Under the pieces are notes generated by a model, which was not told the origin of the DNA, searched no databases, and saw only the letters and a list, made by a program, of their open reading frames with translations. A stretch of 64,000 nucleotides of DNA from Clostridium cellulovorans 743B (GTDB lineage Bacteria; Bacillota; Clostridia; Clostridiales; Clostridiaceae): NCBI RefSeq assembly GCF_000145275.1, contig NC_014393.1, forward strand, positions 310,001 to 374,000, written 5' to 3'. Shown here piece by piece: positions 1 to 8,370 of this stretch (its first letter is position 1; each line of letters starts with the position of its first letter). The translations under genes and the position numbers were made by a program.

Positions 1-60
1 ATAATTAATGATAAAGAATTAGATGGAATTTTAGAAGGTGAGGAGATTATATATGAGTAA
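1..60 (+). CDS. C-terminal end of an upstream phage-module protein (partial)
   Basis: Frame 1 is open from the window edge and gives 19 residues ending at a TAA at 58-60; the readable tail is acidic (KELDGILEGEEIIYE). It overlaps the next start codon by 8 bases, the tight packing normal for phage late genes. The gene begins outside the window, so its identity cannot be judged; position suggests a tail or baseplate component. Confidence 0.4.
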   Translation: MINDKELDGILEGEEIIYE

Positions 61-259
61 AAAAATAATAACAAGCTATACGAACATAAAAACTGCTGAA
101 GGTGAAAGGCTTTCCTATACAGTTAGTACTATAGACGATAATGGAAATCTTATAACAAGCAACGAAAGAAAAAATTGTATTGTCTTTGATGAAGAAGCCC
201 TTGCACATATAGAAGCTATAAGAAAACTTCTTCAGGATAGGGAATTAGCTGTTTTATAA
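53..259 (+). CDS. small phage tail-region protein, unknown function
   Basis: A 68-residue soluble protein beginning MSKKIITSYTNIK. An in-frame GTG at 38 would add five residues, but the ATG at 53 has the GGTGAGGAG ribosome site about seven bases upstream and is preferred. It has no signal peptide, no membrane segment and no motif I recognise; the composition is beta-rich N-terminally with a short acidic helical C-terminus. It sits directly upstream of two tail-fibre genes and overlaps the preceding gene, so by context it is a minor virion or fibre-assembly component. That role is inference only. Confidence 0.55.
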   Translation: MSKKIITSYTNIKTAEGERLSYTVSTIDDNGNLITSNERKNCIVFDEEALAHIEAIRKLLQDRELAVL

Positions 260-405
260 TTAACAAATGCTGAGGCTGGAGGTTCATTAAGAATTTTATG
301 TATATATGTTTTAATAAAGATTGTTTATAGAACGGAGTGGTTTCTAGATAGATATATAAATTTTTGATGTAACTTTCATGACGAGGCAAATATTGTGATA
401 AAGGG

Positions 406-432
406 AATCCATAACATGTTTATGGATTTTTT
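406..432 (+). terminator. intrinsic terminator-like hairpin just before tail fibre 1
   Basis: AATCCATAA (406-414) pairs with TTATGGATT (420-428) around a 5-base loop and runs into a T tract. It lies only about 30 bases before the ATG of the first fibre gene, an odd place for a terminator inside a late operon; the second fibre gene has the same arrangement. Confidence 0.6.
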
Positions 433-463
433 CTATTTTAGCAGAAGAAATGAGGGTGAGTAA

Positions 464-2695
464 ATGCAAAATATAATTTCAATGAAAATAGATTTGAAAA
501 AAGAATCCTATCAAAATAATGTAGCTCAGCAAAATGATGATATGGTTTTAGACATAAACATATATGGGGATGGCGACATTATATCTTTAGAAGGAGCCAC
601 TGCTCAGCTTAGCTATATCAATGCTAATAACACCATAGCAACCATATCCGGCAGTGAGGTAGTTGTCTCCGGTAATAATGTGAAAATCACTTGTCCAAGG
701 GATTGTACAAGATCTGCTGGTATAGCTAAGATGAAGTTAGTAATAATATCAGCCTCTAAGCAAGTAAGTACATTTCCAATTGAAATTACAGTAGTCCCAG
801 ATGTGGTCCAAGGGCAAGAAGTAAGTGGAAATGTGGCTACGGTAATAGAAAAACTAATTAATGAAAACATTATATGTAATGATACTTTAGTAAGACTCCA
901 AAATTGGGTAGCTACTCATGGAGATATAGTAGATTTAGATAGTAGAGTTGACACCCTAGAGTTAGATAATACACAGGATGCAAAAATAATCCAAGGCACA
1001 GATTATCTTGATATAAATGCAGAAATAATGTTATATACTTCAGAAGGTTATAAGATTAAATTTAAGCGAATGACCTATGATTTAACAGGAACAATTTTAA
1101 TACCTAGTGATGCAGATATAGATGGAAATGGATGTACCTGGAGGAGAAAAGTTGACGATATAGCTAGAGGTGTTTTCGACATAGCCCAAAATATTGATGA
1201 AACAAATGGGAATGTAAATATTAGAATAGCAAATGTGACTATAGATGGTAACAGACAAGCTGATCAATTGGTTAATACTATTGATAACCATAGATTTAGT
1301 GGTTTGAAATTAACAAAGGTAACAGGAGAGTCTTTTATATCTAATGTAACTGTAATAAATACAGTAAATGGAGAAGACCTACAAACAACTCCAGCTGGTG
1401 GAATATTTTTTGTAGATTGTAAAGATATAAGATGCTCAAACTTAAATGGATGGTATAATCTCGGTACCGCAATAATCATTAGATTTTCCTCTAATATTAC
1501 AATAGATGGCTCCTTGACTTATGATAATGAAGGAAGCGGTATAAGTGGAAGAGGATGTCCAAATTGTAAGTACCTAAATATTGTGACTTTCAACAATAAA
1601 TTTTCGAATTTATCTGTTAATGGTGTAGACAGCATTGTAGATAATGTCATAAGTTACAAAGCAGGTTATTCTGGGGTCAACATTGGTCACCCTGATAAAG
1701 ATGCAACTACAAAGTACTATGCCAATGCTCATGGAACTGTATTATCGAATATAATTTCATTTGATAATACATACGAAGGATTAACTATTGGGGGTTCTGA
1801 TAATGTAAGCTGTACCAATGTCATTGTATATGGAAATGCTATAAATACTACTAGAGAAAATATTAGAATCCATGGAAATTCTAATTCTTCCAAACTGATT
1901 AATATAACAAGTCGAGACTGTGCTACTAGTGGTATTAGGTATTACAGCGGAACTAATCATGTGCTTGATAATTCAGAATTTTATAATTGCAAGTGTGGAG
2001 TTTATTGCGGTCCTGATACTTCTGTTACAATAGGTGGAAATGTGAAAATCCATAACAATAGCCTTGATGGAATAATTCTGGCTAGTGCAATCAAATGTAC
2101 AGTAGCTTGTGAAGTGTACTCCAATGGGGAATATGGAATATGGATTAGTGGTGGATCAAAGCATAGAATTGTTGGTGCAGATATCCATGATAATATTCTC
2201 AAAGACATTTATGAAACAGGAAGTCCTGTAGATTTGTATTATGATATTGGTAATAAAGGTATTACATATTTATCAAATGGAGTTGTGCAAGTTACTTGTA
2301 TAAAAAGTGTAACTGATGAAGTGAATACTCCAGTTTTTAGAGTCCAATTACCTGATCATGGAAGATTATCTGTTGATTTTGCTATCACTACTTTTTATCC
2401 TGCTAGTGTATCTGCAATTTGTCATATGGTTAAGGGTGTTGCAGTAGCGTCTGCAACTGGTGGTGGAGTTATTAATTCTCAAACTACTGTATTTGGCACA
2501 GCAACGGCAGTTTCAGCTGGTCTCTCACAAGTGATAACTCCTTCTTTAGTTAAAGATGAAACCAATGATTATATAGAGTTCATTGTAAATCAAAATAATG
2601 AAACCGTAGATGCTGCAGGAACAATAAATATTACGGCAACCATTACTTATGCCATTGGTAGTAATGTTGTACGACCTACAGTGACACTTCTTTAG
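464..2695 (+). CDS. tail fibre/receptor-binding protein: BppU-like N-terminus plus right-handed beta-helix
   Basis: 743 residues. Residues 1 to about 140 look like the phage baseplate upper protein (BppU) N-terminal domain that docks fibres to the baseplate. A short linker with a probable coiled coil (about 145-185) leads into a long Asn/Ile/Gly-rich array of short beta strands (about 190-610), typical of pectate-lyase-superfamily right-handed beta-helix tail spikes, and then a beta-rich C-terminal region (about 615-743) that may trimerise or bind receptor. No signal peptide. The ATG follows ATGAGGGTGAGTAA, a good ribosome site. Its N-terminal third is closely similar to the next gene while the bodies differ, the usual sign of fibre duplication followed by specificity divergence. 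Whether it degrades a glycan cannot be read from sequence. Confidence 0.85.
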   Translation: MQNIISMKIDLKKESYQNNVAQQNDDMVLDINIYGDGDIISLEGATAQLSYINANNTIATISGSEVVVSGNNVKITCPRDCTRSAGIAKMKLVIISASKQVSTFPIEITVVPDVVQGQEVSGNVATVIEKLINENIICNDTLVRLQNWVATHGDIVDLDSRVDTLELDNTQDAKIIQGTDYLDINAEIMLYTSEGYKIKFKRMTYDLTGTILIPSDADIDGNGCTWRRKVDDIARGVFDIAQNIDETNGNVNIRIANVTIDGNRQADQLVNTIDNHRFSGLKLTKVTGESFISNVTVINTVNGEDLQTTPAGGIFFVDCKDIRCSNLNGWYNLGTAIIIRFSSNITIDGSLTYDNEGSGISGRGCPNCKYLNIVTFNNKFSNLSVNGVDSIVDNVISYKAGYSGVNIGHPDKDATTKYYANAHGTVLSNIISFDNTYEGLTIGGSDNVSCTNVIVYGNAINTTRENIRIHGNSNSSKLINITSRDCATSGIRYYSGTNHVLDNSEFYNCKCGVYCGPDTSVTIGGNVKIHNNSLDGIILASAIKCTVACEVYSNGEYGIWISGGSKHRIVGADIHDNILKDIYETGSPVDLYYDIGNKGITYLSNGVVQVTCIKSVTDEVNTPVFRVQLPDHGRLSVDFAITTFYPASVSAICHMVKGVAVASATGGGVINSQTTVFGTATAVSAGLSQVITPSLVKDETNDYIEFIVNQNNETVDAAGTINITATITYAIGSNVVRPTVTLL

Positions 2696-2796
2696 AATGG
2701 TGGAAGATTATTATCTAGGATTCTGAAGTGAGATTTTGGCTTAGGAACTTTATATATGTGCAGCTGAACAATTAAAGAAAAAAGTATTATTTATAA

Positions 2797-2826
2797 AAAT
2801 CTATGGGACTACCTATAGATTTTTTT
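2797..2826 (+). terminator. intrinsic terminator-like hairpin just before tail fibre 2
   Basis: AAATCTATGGG (2797-2807) pairs with CCTATAGATTT (2812-2822), with one G-T pair, around a 4-base loop and continues into T residues. It ends about 33 bases before the second fibre start, mirroring the hairpin before the first fibre gene. Confidence 0.6.
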
Positions 2827-2858
2827 ATTTCTAAAATAAAAGAAATGAGGGTGAATAA

Positions 2859-4934
2859 ATGCAAAATACGATATCAATGAGTATAGATTTAAAAAGAGAA
2901 AATCATCAAAATAAGATAGTACAACAAAATGATGATGTACTACTGGATATAGATGTTTATGAAGAGGGTAAAATTAAAAACTTAGAAGGAGCTATTATAG
3001 ACCTTAGCTATGTTAATGCAAATAATACAATATCAATCATAGCAGGAAACAGTATGGTTGTAAGTGGTAACAATGTTAAGATAACATGTCCTAGGGATTG
3101 CACAAGGTCTGCTGGTGTGGCTAAGATGAAGCTAACGATAGTCTCTGATTCAAAGCAAGTAAGCACCTTTCCAATTTCCATTACAATAGTTCCAGATGTA
3201 TTAGAAGGTCAAGAAGTTAGTAAAAACATAGCTACGATAATAGAGGGATTAACTGCGGCAAATACTACAGCTACAATTACGTATAATGAATTAATGCAAG
3301 CTATAGAACTAGGAAATATACCACAGCTAACAAATAGAGTTGTTAATTTGGAAAAGGAGGTAAACAGAATTGAACCTTCACAATTTATCGAGGCTGGAGA
3401 TACCTGTGATGTAGAGTCAATAAATAGAATGATACAATATGCTAGTGCAAACAACTTAGTTGCTTTTATTCCTAAACGGTTTTCAGATTACATTATAAAT
3501 TCACCTATTTATGTTCCAAGCAATATAACTTTATTAAGTAATGGTGCAACTATAAAACTAGCTGATAAAAGTAATTGTAGGTACTGTATCGTAAATGAAG
3601 ATAGAATTAATGGAAATAGCAATATAAAAATAATAGGACTTAGAATTAATGCTAATCAAACTAATCAAAATGATAGCCTTATTATAGGAAATATTATTGG
3701 TATATGCTTCGAAAGTCTTTCGAATACAAGTGCGTGTCATGATTGTATGGCTATTCTCAATTACATATACGATAGTTCTATAGCTATCAGGAGTTGGGTT
3801 AGCGATGAAAATTTGACAGGTAGCAGAATGCATTGTTATAACATGACATTTTCACATAATACCCTAGAGAAATGTATTAATAAAATAATAGAATTAGGTG
3901 TTACAGACAGAAGTTTAGTATCTAGCAATGTATGCAAACAATGTACAGATGGAATTCAAGTTATTTTTAATTCTAATTATAATATGGTAAGTAACAATAT
4001 CATTGAATGTACTGCAACAGGGTTAAATATAACCCATAACAGTTGCTACAATACTTTTACCAATAATTATGTAAGTGGTTATGGATATCTATTGATTATG
4101 AGAGCTGATGCTCAAAACACTACAAGTATCATTAAAGGCAATAAGATAACAAATAATACTTTTCAAATGTCTCAAGGAACAGGGACAATATTTTCATTTT
4201 CAAAATTAGGTTCAGCTACTGGAAGTATGGAATATTATGATAATGATATTTCAAACAATTCATTTTTAGGATATAGTTCTTCAGCTACAGCCTTCTTGAG
4301 ACTATATAATTTTTCTTCAAATGATGTAAGTTGTAAAATAGATAAGTTGTTTTTAAATAATAATACATTTGCCAATTGCGCTATTGTTGCTGGAAGTGTA
4401 GACAGAGTGAACTGTACTGTTGGAGATATAATACTAAATAATAATACATATACTGAAAGCTATGTAATACCTGGGAAAGTAGCATATTTATATATACAAG
4501 GCGGGTTTTTTAAGTTTGATACATTAAACACAGCTATTCAATATAACTCAAGTTCTAATCCTACAAATATCTTTATAAGTGATTTAGTTGTAAAAGCAGC
4601 TAAACTTTTTATAGCGTTAACAAATTCAGCTCACACCAATACAATTTCTATTAAAAGATGCAACGTGGAAAGTGCGTCAACTTCAGAATCTGTAGCTGTT
4701 CATAATTGTAACTTTTTCTTTCTGGATAACTGCGATATAATAACCCCTGATGCAAATTTAGGAGTATATTTCAGTAATATAACAGGATTTAGTGGGAAAA
4801 ACAATAGGATTTTTGGTAATTCAAGGGGCTTTTCGCAAAAAGTAGGCTCAGCATTAGGTGGAAAAATGACCAGTAACGAGTTTTATGGTACTACCACCAG
4901 TTATGAAAATATGAATAATTTTACCATTGTGTAG
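2859..4934 (+). CDS. second tail fibre/receptor-binding protein: BppU-like N-terminus plus beta-helix
   Basis: 691 residues. The first 135 or so residues repeat the BppU-like docking domain of the preceding fibre with the same landmarks (VVSGNNVKITCPRDCTRSAG in both), then a linker with a short coiled coil (about 140-185) leads to a Thr/Asn-rich right-handed beta-helix body (about 190-650). The body does not visibly align with fibre 1, so the pair probably recognises different surface structures. It starts after the same ATGAGGGTGAATAA leader as fibre 1 and is bracketed by two terminator-like hairpins, which makes each fibre look like a cassette. Family assignment is secure; the binding target is unknown. 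Confidence 0.83.
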   Translation: MQNTISMSIDLKRENHQNKIVQQNDDVLLDIDVYEEGKIKNLEGAIIDLSYVNANNTISIIAGNSMVVSGNNVKITCPRDCTRSAGVAKMKLTIVSDSKQVSTFPISITIVPDVLEGQEVSKNIATIIEGLTAANTTATITYNELMQAIELGNIPQLTNRVVNLEKEVNRIEPSQFIEAGDTCDVESINRMIQYASANNLVAFIPKRFSDYIINSPIYVPSNITLLSNGATIKLADKSNCRYCIVNEDRINGNSNIKIIGLRINANQTNQNDSLIIGNIIGICFESLSNTSACHDCMAILNYIYDSSIAIRSWVSDENLTGSRMHCYNMTFSHNTLEKCINKIIELGVTDRSLVSSNVCKQCTDGIQVIFNSNYNMVSNNIIECTATGLNITHNSCYNTFTNNYVSGYGYLLIMRADAQNTTSIIKGNKITNNTFQMSQGTGTIFSFSKLGSATGSMEYYDNDISNNSFLGYSSSATAFLRLYNFSSNDVSCKIDKLFLNNNTFANCAIVAGSVDRVNCTVGDIILNNNTYTESYVIPGKVAYLYIQGGFFKFDTLNTAIQYNSSSNPTNIFISDLVVKAAKLFIALTNSAHTNTISIKRCNVESASTSESVAVHNCNFFFLDNCDIITPDANLGVYFSNITGFSGKNNRIFGNSRGFSQKVGSALGGKMTSNEFYGTTTSYENMNNFTIV

Positions 4935-4936
4935 AT

Positions 4937-4959
4937 ACTAGAGAAATCTAGTCTTTTTT
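4937..4959 (+). terminator. intrinsic terminator after tail fibre 2
   Basis: ACTAGA (4937-4942), loop GAAA, TCTAGT (4947-4952), then C and six T residues. It overlaps the fibre stop region and separates the fibres from the lysis genes. Confidence 0.65.
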
Positions 4960-5082
4960 ATTTAAAGCATTAAAATTTGTATGAAAGTAATAAGTTGATT
5001 TTTATTAAAGATATTATTACAAGTTGTAAGAAAGTAGTCGGTTGAAGTTATTTACAATTGATTATAGTTTTTTATAGAGGAG

Positions 5083-5532
5083 GTGAGGTATATAGAAAAG
5101 CTTATAAATATAAAAACAATATTTTTTACAATAGTCGCAGTGTTGGGAGGGTTTTTAGCAAATGTATTAGGAGGCTTCGATGATTTGTTGATAGCCCTAA
5201 TTATTTGCATGATCGCAGACTACATAACAGGATTAATAGTAGCATTAGTATTCAAAAACTCTACAAAGACACTAACTGGCAGAGCTCAAAGCAATGTCGG
5301 TTATATAGGCTTAGTAAAAAAAATATTTATTCTAATATTAATTATAGTAGTCAATCAGCTGGATATCATAACAAATACAAATGGTTTTCTGAGAAATGCA
5401 ACGATTATGGGTTTCATAGTCAATGAGGTTTTATCATTAATAGAAAACGCTGGACTTATGGGGATAAGTTTGCCTGATCCAGTGATTAATGCAATAGAAA
5501 TACTAAAGAGAAAAAGTGAGGAAAAGGGTTGA
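5083..5532 (+). CDS. phage holin (phage lysis/toxin secretion holin family), start codon doubtful
   Basis: About 146-149 residues, with several hydrophobic segments (about residues 12-30, 35-60, 75-95 and 105-130) and charged loops, matching the clostridial holin family that opens the membrane so lysozyme reaches the wall. It sits between the tail fibres and the endolysin, the usual lysis-cassette position. The start is odd. The GTG at 5083 lies inside the ribosome site AGAGGAGGTGAGG (5076-5088) and has nothing in front of it. The codon at the correct distance is ATA at 5092, which would give M-EKLINIKTIFF if it were ATG. The gene may therefore use a non-canonical start or have lost its start by a G-to-A change. 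Confidence 0.8.
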   Translation: MRYIEKLINIKTIFFTIVAVLGGFLANVLGGFDDLLIALIICMIADYITGLIVALVFKNSTKTLTGRAQSNVGYIGLVKKIFILILIIVVNQLDIITNTNGFLRNATIMGFIVNEVLSLIENAGLMGISLPDPVINAIEILKRKSEEKG

Positions 5533-5654
5533 TTTTAACTGTTGGTATCAATTTAGTTGATGGAAAAAGCATCATCGAAGGAACAAATTATAAGCTTGCT
5601 TCATTGGGTATTATAATATCTGTTTCCTTCGAAGAAGATACCATCAATTCTTAA
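5529..5654 (+). pseudogene. short 41-codon reading frame after the holin, possible gene remnant
   Basis: A frame from TTG 5529, overlapping the holin stop, to TAA 5652-5654 encodes 41 residues (ILTVGINLVDGKSIIEG near the start). It has no ribosome site of its own and no recognised motif. It also contains an inverted repeat, TCGAAGGAA near 5577 and TTCCTTCGA near 5629, so the stretch may be a hairpin rather than a gene. Very uncertain. Confidence 0.2.
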
Positions 5655-5736
5655 GACTAGCTAGTGTTTCTTAATGAAAACCAAACAAAATAAGTATATA
5701 TTTATAATGTAATATATTTGGAGGGGAGGCGCTATT

Positions 5737-7017
5737 ATGCAGAGTATCAATGAAGGAATTTTCGGTATAGACGTAAGCAGATGGCAAGGAAATATTGATT
5801 GGAGTAGGGTAAAAGTTGCTGGAGTTAATATTGCAATAATCAAGGCCAGTGGAGCAGATGACGGATTTTATGAAGATTCTAGGTTCCAAACAAACTACCA
5901 AGGAGCAATAGCTTCAGGAATCAAGGTAGGAGCTTATCATTTCTTTACGGAATATGAAGATGCAATTGCACAAGCAGAATACTTCTCGAGTCTTTTAAGC
6001 GGAAAGACTTGGAATATCAAACCAGCAATTGATGTGGAAAGTGGTTTAGGTGATTCACAATTAACAGATAAGGTCATTACTTTCTGTGAGAGAGTTAAGG
6101 CATTGACTGGTATGGATTGTGTTATATACTGCAATACAAACTACGCAAGAAATGCTTTTGATAGCAGAGTAGCAAAATATCCATTATGGGTTGCTCATTA
6201 TGGAGTAGATACTCCAGGGGATAATCCAATATGGGGACAGTGGGCTGGATTCCAGTATAGTTCTGATGAATACATAGATGGAATTACTGAAAACACAGTA
6301 GACAAGAATCGATTTACTGAAGCAATGTTCTTAAATGGATCAGTTGGATTAAGCGGAATTCAAATAGGAGAAGTTACAGCCTCAACAATAGCTCAAAGGG
6401 AAACATCCCCAACTATGAGTGGGCAAGATGCTGCTACATATATAGTGCAAGGTGGAGATACTTTAAGTGCCATTGCTGAGCAGTTCGGAACAAGCTGGCA
6501 AGTCTTAGCAGAAATCAACGGAATCTCTAATCCAGACTTAATACAAATAGGCCAAGCTCTAAGAATCTCAAAAACTCAAAATATATCTCAAGGGGAAGTA
6601 TCAGCAGCAATAGCTCAGGGGGAAACATCAGCAGCTGTGGCTCAAGGAGGAACACCCTTAGCTTCAAGCGGACAAGGTACTGCTACATATATAGTGCAAG
6701 GTGAAGATACTTTAAGTACCATTGCTGAGCAGTTCGGAACAAGCTGGCAAGCCTTAGCAGAAATCAACGGAATCGCTAATCCAGACTTAATACAGATAGG
6801 ACAAGTTTTAAGAATCTCAAAAGCCTCAGCAATAGCGCAAGGAGGAACATCTCCAGATTCAGGTGGACAAGGCAATACTACATATATAGTGCAAGGTGGA
6901 GATACATTAAGTGCTATAGCTCAAAGGTTTGGCACATCTTGGGAAAGTCTAGCACAATTAAATGGTTTGGCTAATCCAGATTTAATCTACGAGGGACAGG
7001 TACTTAGGATAGGTTAA
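5737..7017 (+). CDS. GH25 lysozyme (endolysin) with three C-terminal LysM domains
   Basis: 426 residues. Residues 8-200 form a glycosyl hydrolase family 25 muramidase domain: it opens with GIDVSRWQG (Asp12) and carries the catalytic DxE pair in PAIDVES (Asp99, Glu101), followed by the YCNTNYARNA and PLWVAHYG strands typical of the fold. Three LysM peptidoglycan-binding repeats follow at about 234-278, 318-362 and 383-426 (each TYIVQG..DTLS.IA), joined by Ala/Gln/Gly-rich repetitive linkers. It should cut the N-acetylmuramyl-beta-1,4 linkage after holin opening. There is no signal peptide, consistent with holin-dependent export. It ends the phage module; nothing phage-like follows. The LysM and linker repeats are near-identical in DNA and could recombine in frame. 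Confidence 0.93.
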   Translation: MQSINEGIFGIDVSRWQGNIDWSRVKVAGVNIAIIKASGADDGFYEDSRFQTNYQGAIASGIKVGAYHFFTEYEDAIAQAEYFSSLLSGKTWNIKPAIDVESGLGDSQLTDKVITFCERVKALTGMDCVIYCNTNYARNAFDSRVAKYPLWVAHYGVDTPGDNPIWGQWAGFQYSSDEYIDGITENTVDKNRFTEAMFLNGSVGLSGIQIGEVTASTIAQRETSPTMSGQDAATYIVQGGDTLSAIAEQFGTSWQVLAEINGISNPDLIQIGQALRISKTQNISQGEVSAAIAQGETSAAVAQGGTPLASSGQGTATYIVQGEDTLSTIAEQFGTSWQALAEINGIANPDLIQIGQVLRISKASAIAQGGTSPDSGGQGNTTYIVQGGDTLSAIAQRFGTSWESLAQLNGLANPDLIYEGQVLRIG

Positions 7018-7049
7018 TTTTCATAGGTTTTAAAATAATGTTGAAAGTA

Positions 7050-7145
7050 TAAGTCCCATTATTGAAACTTACTCAAGGTCCTATAGACATATTGAAAAAT
7101 CAGTATATGCTAGGAAGGTTCTTTATCAAAAATTATATATATAAA
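7050..7145 (+). repeat. dispersed intergenic repeat, copy 1
   Basis: The segment from ATTATTGAAAC through CCTATAGACATATTG to TTATATATA matches, with gaps, copies at about 36505, 40035, 42705 and 42800. It explains the spurious open frame at 7062-7259. Each copy is intergenic and about 90-100 bp. Confidence 0.5.
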
Positions 7146-7373
7146 TTTTTAAGGGAAGCCATCTTGAAGCATACCGCCAAATATGGGACATATCCAACGT
7201 TTGGGGTACACTTCATTTTGGCATCCCTTAATTCGCTTTTTATTAATAAGGTGGATTAGCTTAACTTTAAGCTTTGCTCATTGCACTCAACCATATAAAC
7301 TGAAACTTACATGCGATTAAACCAAAGCTTTCTATATTAATTTGAAGTGTTTAACAACTTAACTATATCTATC

Positions 7374-7553
7374 CTATAACTTGCTATATTCTTCTCTAAT
7401 GAAACATTTAACCCCACCATTTAAAAACTCATGATAAAGTTCTAAACTATTTGCTTTTTCAACACAGCTTTTGAAATTCTCTAAAGTAGCTTCAGGGTTT
7501 TCTGTTTTTATTATTTGCTCAAGAATAAAGGCCTTATCTGGGTCTTTTCTAAT
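7374..7553 (-). pseudogene. C-terminal remnant of an unidentified gene
   Basis: On the minus strand a frame without a start codon runs up to a TAG at 7374-7376 and encodes about 59 residues including the peptides KDPDKAFILEQIIKTENPEA and LYHEFLNGGVKCFIREEYSK. Codon use looks genuinely coding and the tail looks like the end of a soluble enzyme or regulator, but I cannot name the family. It abuts the stop of the NTF2-like gene in a different frame, so it is probably the leftover of a deleted neighbour. Confidence 0.4.
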
Positions 7554-7929
7554 TTATTGGTCTTCCAATTTTCTTATCCTGCCTCCACTTAGGAGCAGCC
7601 TCATCAACACCCCAATACTCATCTAAATTTATTATTTTCTCATCATAAAATCTAATAAAAGAAGTAGCGTGAGCGGAGAAACTATTATCTGAAAGCCATA
7701 TTCTTGTAACTGAAATCACTAAATCATCTATTATTTCAAGCCTTTCAACTTCTCCACACCACTGACCAGGGTATTCACAATTTGCTATTATATATTCTTC
7801 AACAGTAAAACTTTCATTAGTATTATGCCAATTAATTATTGCATCTGGCCTAAAATATTCTTGAAGCTTTATAGGATTTTGGTTAGCAACATCTTCCCAA
7901 AATTGTAATACTCTCTTTTTGATATCCAT
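7549..7929 (-). CDS. NTF2-like/SnoaL-like protein
   Basis: 126 residues. The N-terminal helix (RVLQFWEDVANQNPIKLQEY), the following FRPDAIINWHNTNESF, and the later strand FIRFYDEKIINLDEYWG are the recurring pattern of small cone-shaped SnoaL/NTF2-like proteins, which act as polyketide cyclases, small isomerases or ligand-binding proteins. No signal peptide, so cytoplasmic. Ribosome site AGGAGAA precedes the ATG. It is a single gene followed by a gene remnant. The substrate cannot be inferred. Confidence 0.7.
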   Translation of the reverse strand: MDIKKRVLQFWEDVANQNPIKLQEYFRPDAIINWHNTNESFTVEEYIIANCEYPGQWCGEVERLEIIDDLVISVTRIWLSDNSFSAHATSFIRFYDEKIINLDEYWGVDEAAPKWRQDKKIGRPIN

Positions 7930-8370
7930 ATGGATTCTCCTTTATATAACTCTCAATTTAATATAAATAAGTATTATACTATAGATGATTAAGCTAGTAA
8001 ATATAGTTAAACTATGATTGATATACAAATAACCACCATATACTTTCAAACTTTTTACCTCCTTATAGATCCTCATATACTAAATTTAAGTTATTGGTCA
8101 TTATACAATTCAATATATTATGGAAGTTATGTTATAATAAATGCAATTAACTATTTTTGTTGAAATAACTGATTTATTGTAAGATAATAGAAATAAGGCT
8201 TGTAATTATATTATAACAATTAAGTGATAATTAGTTGAATATGCAAACAAATTATCAGATGATGTTGGTAGCTATATTATAATGAAGGGTAAGGGTGTGG
8301 TAATCAGTATAAGTAAGCTGATTTAATGCAAATTCAAAGACAAAATAATCTATAGTATGGATGTGATCTG
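7930..8370. other. AT-rich intergenic region without a visible gene
   Basis: This 440-bp stretch separates two divergent genes and must hold their promoters. It is very AT-rich; I see no convincing spaced -35/-10 pair, no long inverted repeat and no coding frame. The sequence before the downstream ATG is a weak ribosome site (ATGTGATCTG). Confidence 0.4.

Noticed and set aside
1..7017. Complete prophage with attachment sites
   Set aside because: Only the fibre, holin and lysozyme end is present; no integrase or att repeat can be seen, so a tailocin or prophage end cannot be distinguished.
7062..7259. 65-codon plus-strand open frame after the lysozyme gene
   Set aside because: It has no ribosome site and lies within the dispersed intergenic repeat, which also occurs elsewhere without an open frame.
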